NCBI GenBank assembly: GCA_034687125.1
Contig: JAQGBZ010000212.1
Span: forward strand, 45,143 to 109,142
Source of the DNA: Neelides folsomi
Lineage: Eukaryota; Arthropoda; Collembola; Neelipleona; Neelidae
Length of the DNA: 64,000 nucleotides
Reading direction: 5' to 3'
Shown here one piece after another: positions 37,672 through 51,800 of this stretch; within the stretch, counting starts at the first letter, position 1; every line of letters begins with the position of its first letter. The translations under genes and the position numbers were made by a program. The notes below the pieces were generated by a model that was not told the DNA's origin, did not search any database, and worked only from the letters and a program-made list of their open reading frames with translations.

Positions 37672-40600
37672 CTTGTGAGTGACAGGCGTTGAAAACTTAA
37701 ATGACATAATTTATAAAATGAAATTATATGCACATATATTTTCCTTCTTGGCTATATCCCTGTCATTACAAAAATATATGACTAAATAGCAGTTTTACTA
37801 AAACTTTCCTAAAATTTCAAAGGATATATCTTTAGCATGCTAGTAATAATATTCCATTCAATTTATTCAAAATTCCGGATGCGAATTTCAGTCTCGCCGT
37901 TTTGAAAAGACCGTCAAGTTAGTTTTTATTAAATAGCTTTGTGTGACTTTTTGATCTGAAATTAAGTTCATAAATTAAAGAAAAATTTCAATAAAATGGA
38001 AAACTTTATACATACACATAATACATAATTATCTGTATATACTTAAGTACATGATATAAGTACTCAACTACATTTAGCGTTCTCTATGTCTTAAAGAAAT
38101 AAAATGTTATTTTATAGTAAATAGCTTACTTGTTGTACTACATATTACAGCATTACAATAAAGGAGTATCAAGCGATATCATAAAATAAGATATAGAAAA
38201 TAATAAAATAAGCTCAAATCACCAGAAACACTCGATCTTAATGGCATTTGAACGATCAGGATGGGAGTATGGAAGAAAATCCGAAAGGAGTCTTAGGAGG
38301 AAGATACATTAAAAGGAAAAGGTAGGTAATGTTTATTAGGTGAGTAGGTAAGTATAACATCTGTTTGGAGATGAAATGGGGAGATCGGCTCATTACACAC
38401 CACATTTCCCCATGAAACTCCTTAAAAGCATTAAAAGTGAGGGAAGCTGAGCTTTCACCAAAGGGCTATTAGGATTCCCTCACATTAACTCACAGTCTTT
38501 TCCTCTCAGGTCGTCGTTACAGAAGCATTACAACAAAATGCATCTATTCAAACTTATTTTTACTGTTATAGATCCTTTAGTAAAAATAGCTTTAAGAAAG
38601 TTACAATAAGAATAATCCATTTCAAATAGTATATTTTCAATAACAATAAAATAACCTAAGATAAGATTTTTTTGATTTCTTTAGATAAAATTCCTAAAAA
38701 TCCCAAAGTGCATTTCAAATGAATCCCATTGATATTTAAACATTTTAAGGAGTCTAGTTGAAGATGAAAGAGAATGAGTTGTTATCTTAAGATTCTTTTC
38801 AATTATGTAAAGTGTAGAGTCAACTTGTATTCCAGAGGGAGTTGGAGGAATAAAGTTTTCAATTTCTCGTTGACAATTCCCTCAAGTATCTCTATTGTTT
38901 TCAATCAGTGTCTCCGTATGGAGAGACAAATGGAATCCCATCAATTTCAATTCCCACTTCCTCCACCTATATCAAAATAATACATACGTCGTAATATCCA
39001 TCTCACTCGCGAGGGACCCTGTCAATCCACTGATACCAAGAGTAATGGATTTTCAAACCCTCAAGAGGATCAATTTCATACCGACTCATCTTACTCACTA
39101 TTACACTGTCACGGAAAAGTGAAAAGATGGGAAAGATATTGACAAAAATGAATAAAATTCATATTTCCGATTTTATAACCACAATAAAGTTTTGTATTTT
39201 ATTACCAAACAAGAAAAAATATACAGGTATTTACAATAATACTTAATTGTATTCATGCCCATACAATATCTGAAAATCTGAAAACAATTACAGTGTTCTT
39301 TTAAGTTTTTTAAATCATTCCATCTTGTCAACCGTTTGAACAATCTGAATTCAATTAGGACGAGTTTCAAAGATTTGCATACAAAAACTTTTTATAAAAA
39401 ATAATAAAACCAATTAATATTTCTCATTTTGTGGGTAGGACTTTTGAACTAATTTTTAAATTTTAGGAAAGGATTAATAAAATACAAAGTTAATTAAGAT
39501 CAACGTCTCATATTTTGCTTTAGGCATCCGATTAAAAATGAAAAATTGTGAAGGAAATTGTCGAGAATTTGCTTGAATTGAGAAGATCTAAATACAATAC
39601 TCCACATACAAAATACAGTACACAAGTGTATGTTACATAAGAAGATAAATATTATCTGTAATAGTGGGATATTTATAAAATGGTTGAAACAAGATCTTCA
39701 TATTCAAAGTTAAAAAAATTCAAGTTGAAAGAAGAACATGATACTTGCTATTAAATAATAATAAAAAAATTTCCTATCCTTAGGTTAGATTCTTTTTCCA
39801 AAAGATAAAATCCTAAACTTGGGGATATTTTTTCACTTTCTCACAACCCGTGTTTTTGGCACAATTTCTATCTATTTTACTAAACGAACCACAGGGTAGA
39901 AAAACACGTTTCGAGCTCGAGAAAGAAGAACAAACTTCTACTCAATGCATTCTGGATGTTGCTCCTTTCCCAAAAACTAATACAAGTATTTAGAATGTAA
40001 TAAAAAACGAATTCACTTCTTATCTCAATTGTATGATGTAAAAAGTTACAAATTCATTGAAGAGAATAAATATCCTAAAGTATCTCAAAGTTCAAAAGAA
40101 TTTTTTCCTAATATTATGCTTGTAATTCACTCGTAAATATTTATTACTTGCTCTTCAAGAGCGTAAGGAAGACGACCAAACAAACCTAATCGATCAATGC
40201 AATAAATAAACACAATACCTAATAGCATTGTACATACAGTAAATGTAAAAGATTTTGGATATGATGAAAAGATTTCCCTGTGCAAATATTGACATTAATT
40301 CCAAAATTTTTAATTTATATCTTAGCCTTGAAATAACTTGACAGACTAAGCATAGGTTTTTTGAATCTCTATTTTTCTATCTATGTATCTGTAGTCTACT
40401 AGTTCAAAATGAATATTGTAATGAATATTTTAATCAAAATTTTCTATATAAGGTATATTTTGAATATTTTGAAACCTAAAGTCTAAAAAGTCTTTAAACC
40501 CTATCTGATATTGTAATATTCTACCATTGCTTCTTATTAATCCTGGTTAGTTGTGAGACATTAAGAAAGTAATGAAACCCAACACCCGAATTCACCAGTG

Positions 40601-41936
40601 ACCTCCATTTATTAAATAAGGAAAAGAGACCTTCGTATTAAAAGTTGATGATTAAAAAGTTGTAAACTGAAGTTTAAGAGATTTTCCATGTACAAAGTTT
40701 GAAAGTGAGGAAGTTCAAGTGCAAAGTGTAAGAGGCTTAAAATCCTCCGAGTAATAAACTCATAAAGGAAAGCAGGAAAGGTTAAAATTACAAATAGAGA
40801 TATAAGACTCTCTTTCGCAAACTTCCAACTATTCCTCATAAAAAAGTTAACATTTATTTCTACAAAGGAAATAAATAAAGGAATAAAATTACTGTAAAGT
40901 ACAAACTAATGTTTCACCCTACAAGTTTCACCCCCTTTGAACCAACCTTTGGTCCAAATGCATTGGAAAATCAGTTATTTATTTTAAATTTACAAGATGG
41001 AAGTTTTGATTAAAAAACTTCTACCATTCTCTACACTCAACAAGCCACAATAAATGTGTACATGTTGTGCTTAAAAGAAGAGTTTAACTGGAGCTTAGGT
41101 GGAAAAAAGCCTTGATTTTTCTTGCCTTTCCCAACTCGTTAATTCCATTGGCGCATCTGTTGAAATTGGGAAACTTTTTCAACTTTTATTTTGTTCTTAC
41201 CAATTACGTGCAAAATAAGAAAAATAAAGATTTTTAACTCAAATAAAGCTCAAATAACCAAATAAATACTAAAAACATCAAACAACGTCGTTAGTTATCT
41301 AAACGATAATAAAATAAGAGATTATAAATACAAATTATTATAATAATGGGAACAAACACGCAAATAAGAAACAAATAATATGGATGCGTCACAATAAGCA
41401 TATTTCAACCATGAACATGGCTCTTGCTCATTCCATTCTAACAGATCCAATGCGAGTTATTAATTATAAAGATTCCGAGTGGATTTTACCGTTCTTTAAT
41501 ATAAGACCCTATAGTTATGCTAAAGCGGCATACGTAGATTCATATGTATGGTACTTAGGAGTCCTACGGTAGAATACACAGTGAAAGCATTCTGATATGA
41601 GAAATATTCAGAGTTTCGCCTGGAGTTTAATTCAAAATAACAACCTCGTCATTACGCTCGGCAATGTCATAATCGTAAAAGAGTTGGGAATTAAAGAGAT
41701 GATGCTACTTAAAACTATTAGTCTCCACTTTTAAAAGTTTGATTAAAATGTTAAAAATTCATAATTGAAGATTATTTACATTTAGAGTTAATTTAAAAAG
41801 TGTTCTTGCTTAAATAATGCCTAAAATTCTTTAAAAATATAGTATTTTAAATTTTGTAATGAATTTACAAATATGAAGTCTTTTTCTAAATAATTACTAA
41901 TTAATTTAATAAATAAAAATTCTAAAAGTTTATGAA

Positions 41937-41970
41937 TTCGTTAGTAGGAACGAAAATTCCTACTAACGAA
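41937..41970. repeat. Perfect 14-bp stem hairpin
   Basis: TTCGTTAGTAGGAA and its exact reverse complement TTCCTACTAACGAA are separated by six bases (CGAAAA). It is isolated, in non-coding sequence. Confidence 0.85.
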
Positions 41971-44900
41971 GTTAAAATAGGAAAAGACGAAATGAAGATA
42001 AAATCACATCATCACATCAAGGATCGCATCAAGTATTAAATCCACTCTTGGGAAATTGAGAGAGTGAAGAGATGTGATTTGAGAGAAGTCTTAATGAAAT
42101 ATTTATGATGATGAGAGACGTGGAGGAGATTGGGAAGAGGTTTAATGAGACACGACAAAGTCCTCATTTCCCGAGATGATCCGAGTATGATAAGGCCATC
42201 ATTCCCAACTTCACTCTCCACTTCATTCTATGAATTTCAATTCCAATACGTATAATATATCTTTACATTCACGATTCAAGTATCCAGTTTCACAAATCTT
42301 TCATATTGAAGATTCCCCCATTTTCGATTCTCATTTTAATAGGCACAATACCATATATAGATTGATTCTCGTATAACCAAAACATAATAAATACAAATCT
42401 ACTATAATTATTGGTTCTTAAAGAAAATGTAATGTACAGATATTTATTCAAGGGGTATTTATTTAGTTAGGCAATTATGCAATGGCTCTTTTGTTGTATA
42501 GTTACAAGTTGAATCATATGGGAAGAATGCGAGAAGTTTATTTCATGTGGAAAGGAAGGGAAAGAAAATGGTTGAATTGAAAACTCTTTCTCCATTTCCC
42601 AACATTAGCCAACAATTTCCGAGAAGAACCAAACCGGGCCCTTAAATTAATTCTACGAGCTCCCACTCAAACATACATTCGACTTAATACACCTATACTA
42701 TGGTATTTATATCTTACTTTCCAAGAGTCTCCAATATATACAATTCATCCCATATCCTTCATTTGCAAATATCCCTACATTTAGCTCGTAATATTTAATG
42801 AACGTGGCTTTCGCCTCAATCATAACTCCCATCTTTATGCAGATTTACATACAAATGTATTCGCGTATTATTGACTGTATCATGGTATCTATGAATGTGG
42901 AGTATTTTGAATCCATGATAGAGATTTGCATACATTCCCAAAATTCCCTATTCCCATAAGCCTATTCGGTTCGTTGGCTGAGCCTCTCGTTTGGTAAAGA
43001 TTGGATGTCAAGTTAGAAAATTGTTGAATAAAATTTTTGGATAAAATTGGATTGAATAAAATTCGCTCGATAAAAACTCCAAAATATTCGATCAAAATAT
43101 TCGAATAGATTGTATAATGCTAAAGGTAATTTTCACTAGTACAATATTCCTTATCAAGTACTAAATTACAATTATCCAATCCAATTATTTAAATGACATT
43201 TAAGCTACTATAAATCTGTTAAATCATACAAATTACAAAATTAGTTGTTAAATTATTCCTTAATTTAAATATGGTTTTTGATCATAATAAAGGCTATTTT
43301 AGTTAGAAATCTCTAGCCATATTTGAAGAGCGCATGAAAAAGAATCAATGCAGGTTATGAAATACATGTCGAGTAATAGAGATGTGAAGTGGAGAAATGA
43401 GCCACTTTACTTTCTACGTGGACTGAATCACTTCACCACCTTACAAAATGAGAAAATATCATTTACAAAACTCTCCTTATAAACTTACACAATCTCTTTA
43501 CATTAAACATCCTTAAAGGTGTCATATATTATCAATGTCTTGATAAAACCAATAGTAAAATGTTATTTTATCAAGTTCAACTATTGTTAAATTTCCCAAC
43601 ATGCGATGTTCGTGCCTTTGCACTTTATTGATGAAAGTTATAAACTAACACCATCAAATTTGATATCTTTCTTTTAACTTTTGAAAACCGTTTGAAATAA
43701 AATATATTGTCATTGAAGGAAAGACAAGAAGGTCGAAGAAGTCTTACAATTTCAAATATTCCTATCATTCCCCCAAAAGAAGAAGTGAAAGGAAGGAGAA
43801 AAATCAATTTTCTACCTTGTGAACTTCCCACTGAAGTGAAACGAAGTTGAAACGTCTACAAAAGATTTCCCATTTTCTCTTATTAACATATCTCTTGGTA
43901 AAAATTGTAAAAATTATATTTAATATGGGGAAAGGAGTAGAGATCAAAGCGGAACTCGCGTGTGGTAGACACGTAATCAAGGAATAAAATGATAGGTCGG
44001 GATGGAAGGAATGGTTCCCGTCACGGAAGAACCACCCTGCGGAATCTCAATATGTATTCAATTTCAAAACATCTCGGCTCAGATGATTCCCTCTGGGGCC
44101 TTCTGACAGCCAAACATCAATTTACACTTTACCTTAATCCCACACTTCCACTTCCCTCACCTATCATGTGTAAACAAGCAAATCTCCTTTCCAACCACAT
44201 TTACAACAAGATTTTCACATGGACCAAGTTGCTATTTTCTGACAAGAATAATTAATTATCTATATTTATCCAAATACCTCCCATCCTCATCATGCATCAT
44301 ACCTTATACAAACTATGAATAATTAACCAGAATATCTAAATAGGTAGCTAAGAAGCCCAAATTACCGTCAACAGGTTTAGGAGAAAGGGAAGAGTAAAAG
44401 AAGAAATGGGTCATATGGAATAAGAGAAGGAAACGGCTGCGGGTGCCATGAGGATGAAAGCAACATCTCTCCCATCTTGAATTAAATAGTAATTGGATGG
44501 ATTTCGTTCCCTTTTGAAAGGAACACAATATCCTGTGCTCGGATGGCTGGAAGGAGAAATTAATCAACTTCTCACTCTAATTTGTAAGAGACGAGCTGTT
44601 GAAAACAGTTCATTTCCCAATTCTCCAAAACTCGAGCAACGACTCAAACGAATAGTCTCCATGCCCAAAAAACTCATCAACCCAAAGAAAACTTAACGTA
44701 TATCTCCTAATTAGGAAGTAATTGCCACATTCAAGCTCCAAATTACCTACACTTGTTAAAGAAGCAAAGATTCTTCCTGACTTGAACATGTATAAATTAG
44801 CAACTGAGAATTTAACTAACTTATTCAATCAATATTTATACAATTTGATCATAATTCAATAAAGGGTATGATAAATAATTAATTGGGGAGAAATAGTTAA

Positions 44901-47324
44901 TGAATTTCTTAAACGAATCTTTACAAATGAACCTAGAGCCAAAAAGAGCTTCATTTAATATGATTTAATCGGGAGGAAAATGAAAAGAGCAAAAATTAAG
45001 AGAGAGCTCCAAAGAACAAAGAAAGCCAAGAAATTAATTTCCTTTTTAGTAATTCCCTCACTAATTTCCCATTCACCCTCAGAAGATATGAATTTAATAT
45101 AATGAACAAAGTCCCATTTTTTTCGCAAAGGAGTGAAAGTTGAAGAGTCCCTCGAGGCCCAGATAAAAAGTGAGAGAATAGATTGAAAATTAATGTTGTA
45201 AGACTGGAGGAAGGATGTTTGAGGTTGAAGAGTCAACACTCATTTCCTTCTACTCTATCTCAATTTCCTCTCTTTTATTTATCCAGAGAAATGGGTGGGA
45301 TGTAAAGAGAAAAGGCCGAGATGAAAGCGAGTCTCATAATTCCCACTTTCATCCCTTCCAATGGCATTTAACCTTTAAGAAAAAAGAAGAATCAACATTT
45401 GAATAGTTTACCCTTTTTAATAAAACTCCAAGGGTGGAAAATGTCTCTCAATTAAGCCCTCAATTTGTCACAGGATTTCATAACTGTAATTTTACAAATC
45501 ATTTGGCACAAATCATTCAGTTCAATGCAAACTATCGATTTATACAATTCGAGACATGGTGTATTTTTTAAGTAATCTTGTAAAAAGGGTCTCCGATAAA
45601 CTAAAGGAAAGACATCTCAACTCAGCTCTTCTATTAGAAAGGGGCCAAGGGAATTGGGAATTGGAAGTTGAGAATCGTGCGAATGTCAAAACTCCCGAAA
45701 CTTCTCCACCCCCGGAAACCAAACGGAAAGAAAGAGGATAAAGGTGGAATATTAAATCACTACTCTTTTACCCATCTACTCCTCTTGTGAATTCCTACTC
45801 CTTCCAAACAAAGATAAAGATCAGAGTCAAACACACGTTTTACACACCTTGACACTCATCTGAACAAAGGATGTACTACAGACCTATCCGTATATGGTAA
45901 ATACACAACATGTAAAAATGTGAAAATCTCGAATAATGCCCTAGTTTTAAAAATCCATTTGGGGGACCATGTAGAGGAACTCGAGAAACTGAAGTGGAGA
46001 GTTCGATTCAGGTTTTCCCTTTTTTAGCAAAGGATTACAAATGTTACTTCCTCCACGAATCCATTTGGAGCAGGATGAATGCGAAAACAAACAATAGGTA
46101 GGTGAGATGAAACCATTTCTTTTTTATATCAAATCTTCGTTTCTATATTTCAAATAAAAATTCATATTGGATTGACTCAATACTCAAACGCTATGCCAAA
46201 AATTTTCAAGTCTAAAATTTCAAAAAAATGAACAAAAATGTTGTAGAGATTGTATACCTATAAATATCAATATACAAGACTCAGACTCATATCATACTCT
46301 TGCATATTACCTACTGTACTGATATATGGTATTGTCTATATGGATATATTTTAATCCTTTGCCATGAAAAATTCCAAAAATTCTACCAAAATATGAGCAT
46401 ATAAAACGTGTTATATTATTCACTATAAGGAAAATAATGGGAAGTGTTTATATTTTAAAGACTATAAATATATTTTTCCGTATTTCCGCATTAATCTTTT
46501 GTTGTGGATCTGTTGTGGTATTTTAGATTAATGCGGTACATTGTTGGTATGCTATTCTATTGTCTGTTGAACCGTGTATGACAATGCCGCAACCGAACCT
46601 CAAACTTTAATGGCAAGTAAAATCTCATAAACCCATAACACTTTGAACTCACCCATCGCCGCATACTTGACAAAATGAAACCCACTTGACCCACATGTGT
46701 AATTCATTTAGCCGGAAGTTAAAGGTTGGGATATGAAGTTGGGTATATCTTATCATTTAACTCACTCCTATTCCCAAATATTTACAACCTTGTAATGGAT
46801 TTGTGTTTGTCTGTTGAAAGTCTACATTGAGAAGTTTGGTGAAAGTATGTGGAAAGTTGAGCACGTATTTCCCGTGAATCAATTGAAGAGTTATTACCTC
46901 CAACGGGAGACTTTATTAGGAGAATCCACTCTTAACCTTCAATAAATCATGAAGAACCTCCTCCTGCTACTTTCCTATCTATTCTTCCTCCAAACACTCC
47001 ACCCGCCCAATTTCATTCCAAGAAAAAACAGTGTCTTCAGGAGAATGAGAAGAATGAAAGATTTACTTTTTATTACATGACCCTCAAACATAGGAAAAAA
47101 CAAGAAGATTTCAGTCAATTCGTTAACTCAATTGTTCAGTTAAAATTAAGATCGATATAATCAACAATTTAACGAATTCTAATAATCATGCCCATTTGAT
47201 ATAAATAATGAGAAATGAGTATGCGTAAAAAATAATAATTAAGGTCAGTGTAATCAAAATGATACCCTATGTATAAGGTTAAGATAAGATATCTAAACTT
47301 ATACTATAATGTATGCTTTGCACA

Positions 47325-47360
47325 CCTTATAGTATACCTTATAGTATACCTTATAGTATT
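47325..47360. repeat. Three tandem copies of a 12-bp unit
   Basis: CCTTATAGTATA repeats three times (the last base differs in the third copy). A related inverse motif, TTATACTATAA, lies just upstream near 47299. Confidence 0.9.
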
Positions 47361-48295
47361 AACACAGCGTGTTCTTAATGTGTTTCTAAGCACAAAGATA
47401 GATCTAATCGACAATACTGATTCATATTTCGCACACGAGCTATGGACATTCATTCAAAGATCTTTAGAAGAGTAAAATGAGAAGTCGTAAGAATGGAAAG
47501 AAGAGAGTTTGTCCAATAATGGGAGTAATGTAGAGGAGATTCCCACACAGAAGTTGAGCTTTGAGTCTTTTTCAAAATTTCAACTTTTCCAATTCAAGAT
47601 ATTACATGACACTTCGTCTCATCTGGTCCACCCAATTCTCTTTCCCACACCAACGAAGGGAAACGATGGTCCGAAGGACACTCTCCCTCCAAACTCACTA
47701 ACAATAAGCAGTAGTGTAATGGGCCATCCATACGGCTATAGAAAGGGAATTTCTACTTTCTTCCAAACGTGAACCAGAACTCTTTTGTCAATACTTTCAT
47801 ACATATGTAGTACCATCAAATGCCTATGCATTTAAAATGCCTAGATATTATAAGTTGGATAGTTAGTAATGATGGTTATATAGCAAGTTACATAGAAGCT
47901 CAATGGGCAATCGTTACACTTTCACACTCACTCAAATCCTTAAAGAAAATGGTGAATTGGAACATTGTAGATATCAATGCAATATTAGTAATAACATATC
48001 AGATGAAAGCGTGAGACTATGCACTACAAGAAAAGGTTATGTTAACAATTTTTCACGCTCAATTAAATTGACTTATAGCAATATTGATCCCTCCGATGAA
48101 ATACTGAGATCGACGCATGAATCATCGATAAACCATGAAAGCAATAAATAATATCTCATAAATATCAATTAATGTCTCAACTTCAGTCTAAAATAGTGCA
48201 AGAGCGGAAAGTGTTGAGGCAGAAATGTTGAAATCGGAAAGACTATCAATACTAATAAAAGATAAGAAAAATTTTATTTATTTAAAAAATGTAAA

Positions 48296-48390
48296 AATTA
48301 TATCCATTTAAGAAAAAATAATATCCATCAAATAAAAAATAACATCCATTTAGGGAAAAATAATATCCATTTAAAAAATAAGCAAAATTA
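48296..48390. repeat. Degenerate tandem repeat, about 21-24 bp unit, four copies
   Basis: The core ATATCCATTTAAGAAAAAAT recurs four times with small changes (ATCCATCAAATAAAAA, ACATCCATTTAGGGAAAA). It is A-rich and non-coding. Confidence 0.8.
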
Positions 48391-48704
48391 AATAAATCTT
48401 TATAAATTCTATTCAACTCATTCTAGGTGAAAAACATTGGTTCATTTATCTTGTTGAGAGAAAATTAAGAAAAGAATGCTAACAAATGGGGGGAAATCAG
48501 AGTAAAAGAGGGGCTCAATGAAGATTAAATTGTTCTTGTGAGAGTGAGAGAGAAGTAAGGAAGTTGATAGAGGAGTTTAAGTGAAACCGCAGTCGTGAGG
48601 AATTCAAAGAATCCCACTTTTCAACTCTTCAAATTAATTGCATGTGCCGGGAGTAGGGACAGAGAGAAGAAGGACATGGACGTTTCTTTGACCGACTCGG
48701 AAGG

Positions 48705-48712
48705 TATAAAAG
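48705..48712 (+). promoter_or_regulatory. TATA box, probable GPCR promoter
   Basis: GGTATAAAAGCGG is a strong TATA element. An initiator-like TCACTC with its A at 48739 lies 34 bases downstream of the first T, within the normal range. This is the clearest core promoter in the right half. The next gene downstream on this strand is the receptor, whose leader is spliced. Confidence 0.55.
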
Positions 48713-48738
48713 CGGTTCCCACTTGTTCCCTTCCTCTC

Positions 48739-48877
48739 ACTCGACTCCGAGAGAGGAGATTACATTAACCGCCGCAGAGATTCCTCCTCCACCTCTTCAT
48801 TACACACACGTCTTATCTTCAAACGACACTTCATTTATACTCCTTCGCTACACTTCTCCCATTTGGGCCAAGCAAAG
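48739..48877 (+). other. Candidate non-coding first exon of the GPCR
   Basis: C-rich transcribed-looking leader after the TATA box, ending at AAGCAAAG followed by GCAAGTTAAT. The donor could be GC (GCAAGT, after 48877) or GT (GTTAAT, after 48881). It would splice about 5 kb downstream to the strong acceptor CTTTTTTTCACAG that ends at 53920, 39 bases before the receptor ATG. Inference from signal order. Confidence 0.4.
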
Positions 48878-48899
48878 GCAAGTTAATTATCTTTCCTTT

Positions 48900-51800
48900 C
48901 CTTTTCTTTCCTTCAAGCTTTATTTTTTGAGTTCTAAACCTCCCAAACATAAAAAGGACCCCAATAACTTTATTTAGCCCAAGTCAAACCAAAATTTATC
49001 CCGAGTCAAAACAAAAAAATTAGTCAAATGTCAAAATATGTATTAACAATTTAAACAATTAATTAAATATTAAAAAATAAGGTGACTGGTTATGTGAAAA
49101 GAATTGAAAATAAAATGGTGACGGATTAAACAGTAAGTAACGAGGCGAGTTCAAATATAAAAATTGCTCAAAACCGTAAAATTTTCCTATTACACTTTTT
49201 TATCGGCTGTTTTGAGAGTGAAATAGGAAAAAAGTTTTAAAGGCCCTGTAAATTTCTCCAAGTTGAGAGAGTATATAAATTTCCCTGAGGGAGTCGTGTA
49301 TGTACGTAGTAAATTTAGAGGAAGGGCGAACAAATCCCTTTTCTACTGCCCACTCCCGCCCTAGAATATAATTTTACACTCCTGACTTCACCTAAAGAAA
49401 AAGAGTGAGTTGCTCCAAGAAAGAAATGACGAGGGTTCTTTTTGTCCTGGAGTGGCAAACTTTCACTCTACAATTTGTAGTCAATGTGGAGGGAGTTTTA
49501 TTACCGAGTCCCTTAGGGATCACACATCATTCACAACAATAATTTTGCCCTCTTCATGGACCTAGGAGAAAATCCCCTTTAATTCAATACATTTCTCTCT
49601 TCTAAAGGGAACCACACAGAGATGTGAGAGTATATTTAATCTATGGATGGATTCTCGAGTTCCAAAATATAATCTCCTCATTCATTCCCTTTATTTATTA
49701 TTCAATATAATATCAAAGATAATTTTAAACTATGAGGAATAGCGTAAAATCGTGTATTTATCATAATTAATACTTTACCATATCAAGGCTCCAATGAAAG
49801 CTTCAATTCAAAACTTCAAATCTCTTTGAATTCATACACATTCATACTATTCTCAAACAAATTCAAATATACTATTTTCAATCAAATTCAAATTCTCCAA
49901 AAGGACAAATTATTTCGCTAAATCCTCCATTTATACTCAAAATCTGTCAATTCATGCAATCGTCAAAAGTTTGAAAAGATTTGAAACTTTTATTCTTTCC
50001 TGAATTTAAATGAATTTTTGTGTAATAGGTTCAAGGATTCTTTACCGAACCTTTCAAAGTGAAGATTACGAGGAATTAATTAAGAAGTGTGTTTTATTAG
50101 TTGAATAACATTCGCTCCTCCTTGTAATTAATTTCAGGCTAGAATCAAATTAATTCCTTAGTTGGAAGAATCGATGATAAAGAATGAAGAGAAAAAGAGG
50201 AGCCAAAGTCATTTGAAGTCTCTTGATAAAGTCCTTAATAGAATTCCTCGTAAAAATTAATACCAAAATTGAATTTTGCATTCACTCCTTACACTCGAAT
50301 TAAAAATTGAGATATCTGTTCTTTAAGTTCTCGAGTAATGTGAAATGTATAACCTTCTATCATCGCATTCACAACACGACTCCTTTCATGTAAAAGGATG
50401 CAAGCACACTCAAAATTCAAATCTTTCATTGATTTTTATGGAAGACACGATGAAGAAATGAAAAATTTATATGGAGAAGATTTATAGGCCCATTCCGAAT
50501 AAAAAGTAATTACCCAGAATGAACCTCCGTAAGAAAAATTCAATATTGCTCTACCTATGAATCAAAAGTTTTTTTCTCTGGGCAATTTAAAGTCCACTAG
50601 ACTTGTAGAACATCCAAAGTCTATCGTTTATAACTATGACTTACTCAACAATTCTAAACTGTAGGAAGAAAGCTGATCAAGTTAGCTATCACAAGGTATA
50701 TAAGATCGTCAAAGATCGTCGTCGTATATGAAGTCCAAAAATACATAGAACTTTACTTGTAAAATACATATAAAACTAAAGTTATAAAATAATGTTCAGG
50801 GTCAGTATCTACTTGCATCCATAATGGATACGTGAGTTATACTGTTACAATGCTAGGAACTTTTAATGCTCCAACATGCATATTTATTGAGAAAAAATGG
50901 TAGTGAAAGTTGGAAAGTTTAAGAGAAAGGAAATTTCTATTCCGGTCCATCAGACTGATATGAGTGGAGGGAGGAAGTATTAAAATCCATGATGAATTTT
51001 CCGCTCCCTTGAGCTCACCATTACAAATGCCGGGTCAAATGATGAGGAATGAATGGAACATGGGAAAGTTACACACTCGTGAATCCTCAACTCTTCCAAT
51101 AATAACACTTCCTTTAACTTCCTGTATACCAAAATATCCATATGCTTTAAATAAATATCTTTAGTATTTCTCCTCTTGAAGTACAACCTACCTATTACTG
51201 ATACTATTGACTTTAAATGTTTAGTATATGGTATTGAAGTGGAATTAGAACTCGAATTTGTATCTGTAACTGCATTTGTCGCATGTAAGTAGAAAAATGG
51301 AAAGAAAGAAGGTATTGAATGTGGAATGGAAAGTTCGGTCATCGAGAAGCGGAATAATTGGACGGAAATGCGAAAGTCTCAAAAGGAAACCTAGGATTGA
51401 GAAATATGGAGAGGAAGTCGAAGATCTTGGATGAGAGATACATAGTTCTATGCTCGCCTTGTGAACCATCCTAGTTCTTGTTACATCGAGAGTGAAAGGG
51501 CGAGGCCAAGTTGTAAACGCAATTCTTCTCTTCTCTACGACTCCTCTGTTGGGAATGTGAAAGAGGAAAATAATAGAACTTTCTCTTTACCTCACCACCC
51601 TCTTCCCCAGGCAGTGGGGAAAAGTCGTGGAAGTAAATTATCGATTTGATAAAAATGAAAAATTATACCGAGGTGGGCCTTTTCCCATAACTATATTTTT
51701 ACTTACCCACTTTGCCCACACAAAGAGAACACGTTACTCGAAAATTATTAGGTTTTATCACAGTTACCTCAATTTATTAAAAAAAACCTCACTTAATCTT

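Larger units (their letters stand above)
37700..48700. other. Gene desert, left part
   Basis: Eleven kilobases without a convincing coding exon on either strand. Open stretches are short, lack conserved motifs and mostly lack an ATG plus splice signals. The sequence is A/T-rich, with many polypurine/polypyrimidine runs (GAAAGGAAG, CCCACTTTC types). Small repeats inside are listed separately. It could be a regulatory region of the receptor gene, a very long midasin intron, or both. Confidence 0.5.

Noticed and set aside
37476-37682. Plus-strand open frame next to the midasin 5' end
   Set aside because: It overlaps the tentative minus-strand midasin exons, has no homology I recognise and no upstream signals.
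41384-41572. 62-residue plus-strand frame beginning MRHNKHIST
   Set aside because: It has an ATG but no homology, no conserved motif and no nearby exons; its length is expected by chance.
45990-46020. GTTCGATTCAGG, resembling a tRNA T-arm
   Set aside because: No matching acceptor stem, anticodon arm or A-box could be found around it.
48723-48977. Plus-strand open frame right after the TATA box
   Set aside because: It has no ATG at its start and runs through the likely first donor; it reads better as a C-rich 5' UTR.
50980-51342. 120-residue minus-strand open frame in the desert
   Set aside because: Composition is ordinary for random A/T-rich sequence; no domain, signal peptide or splice partner is visible.
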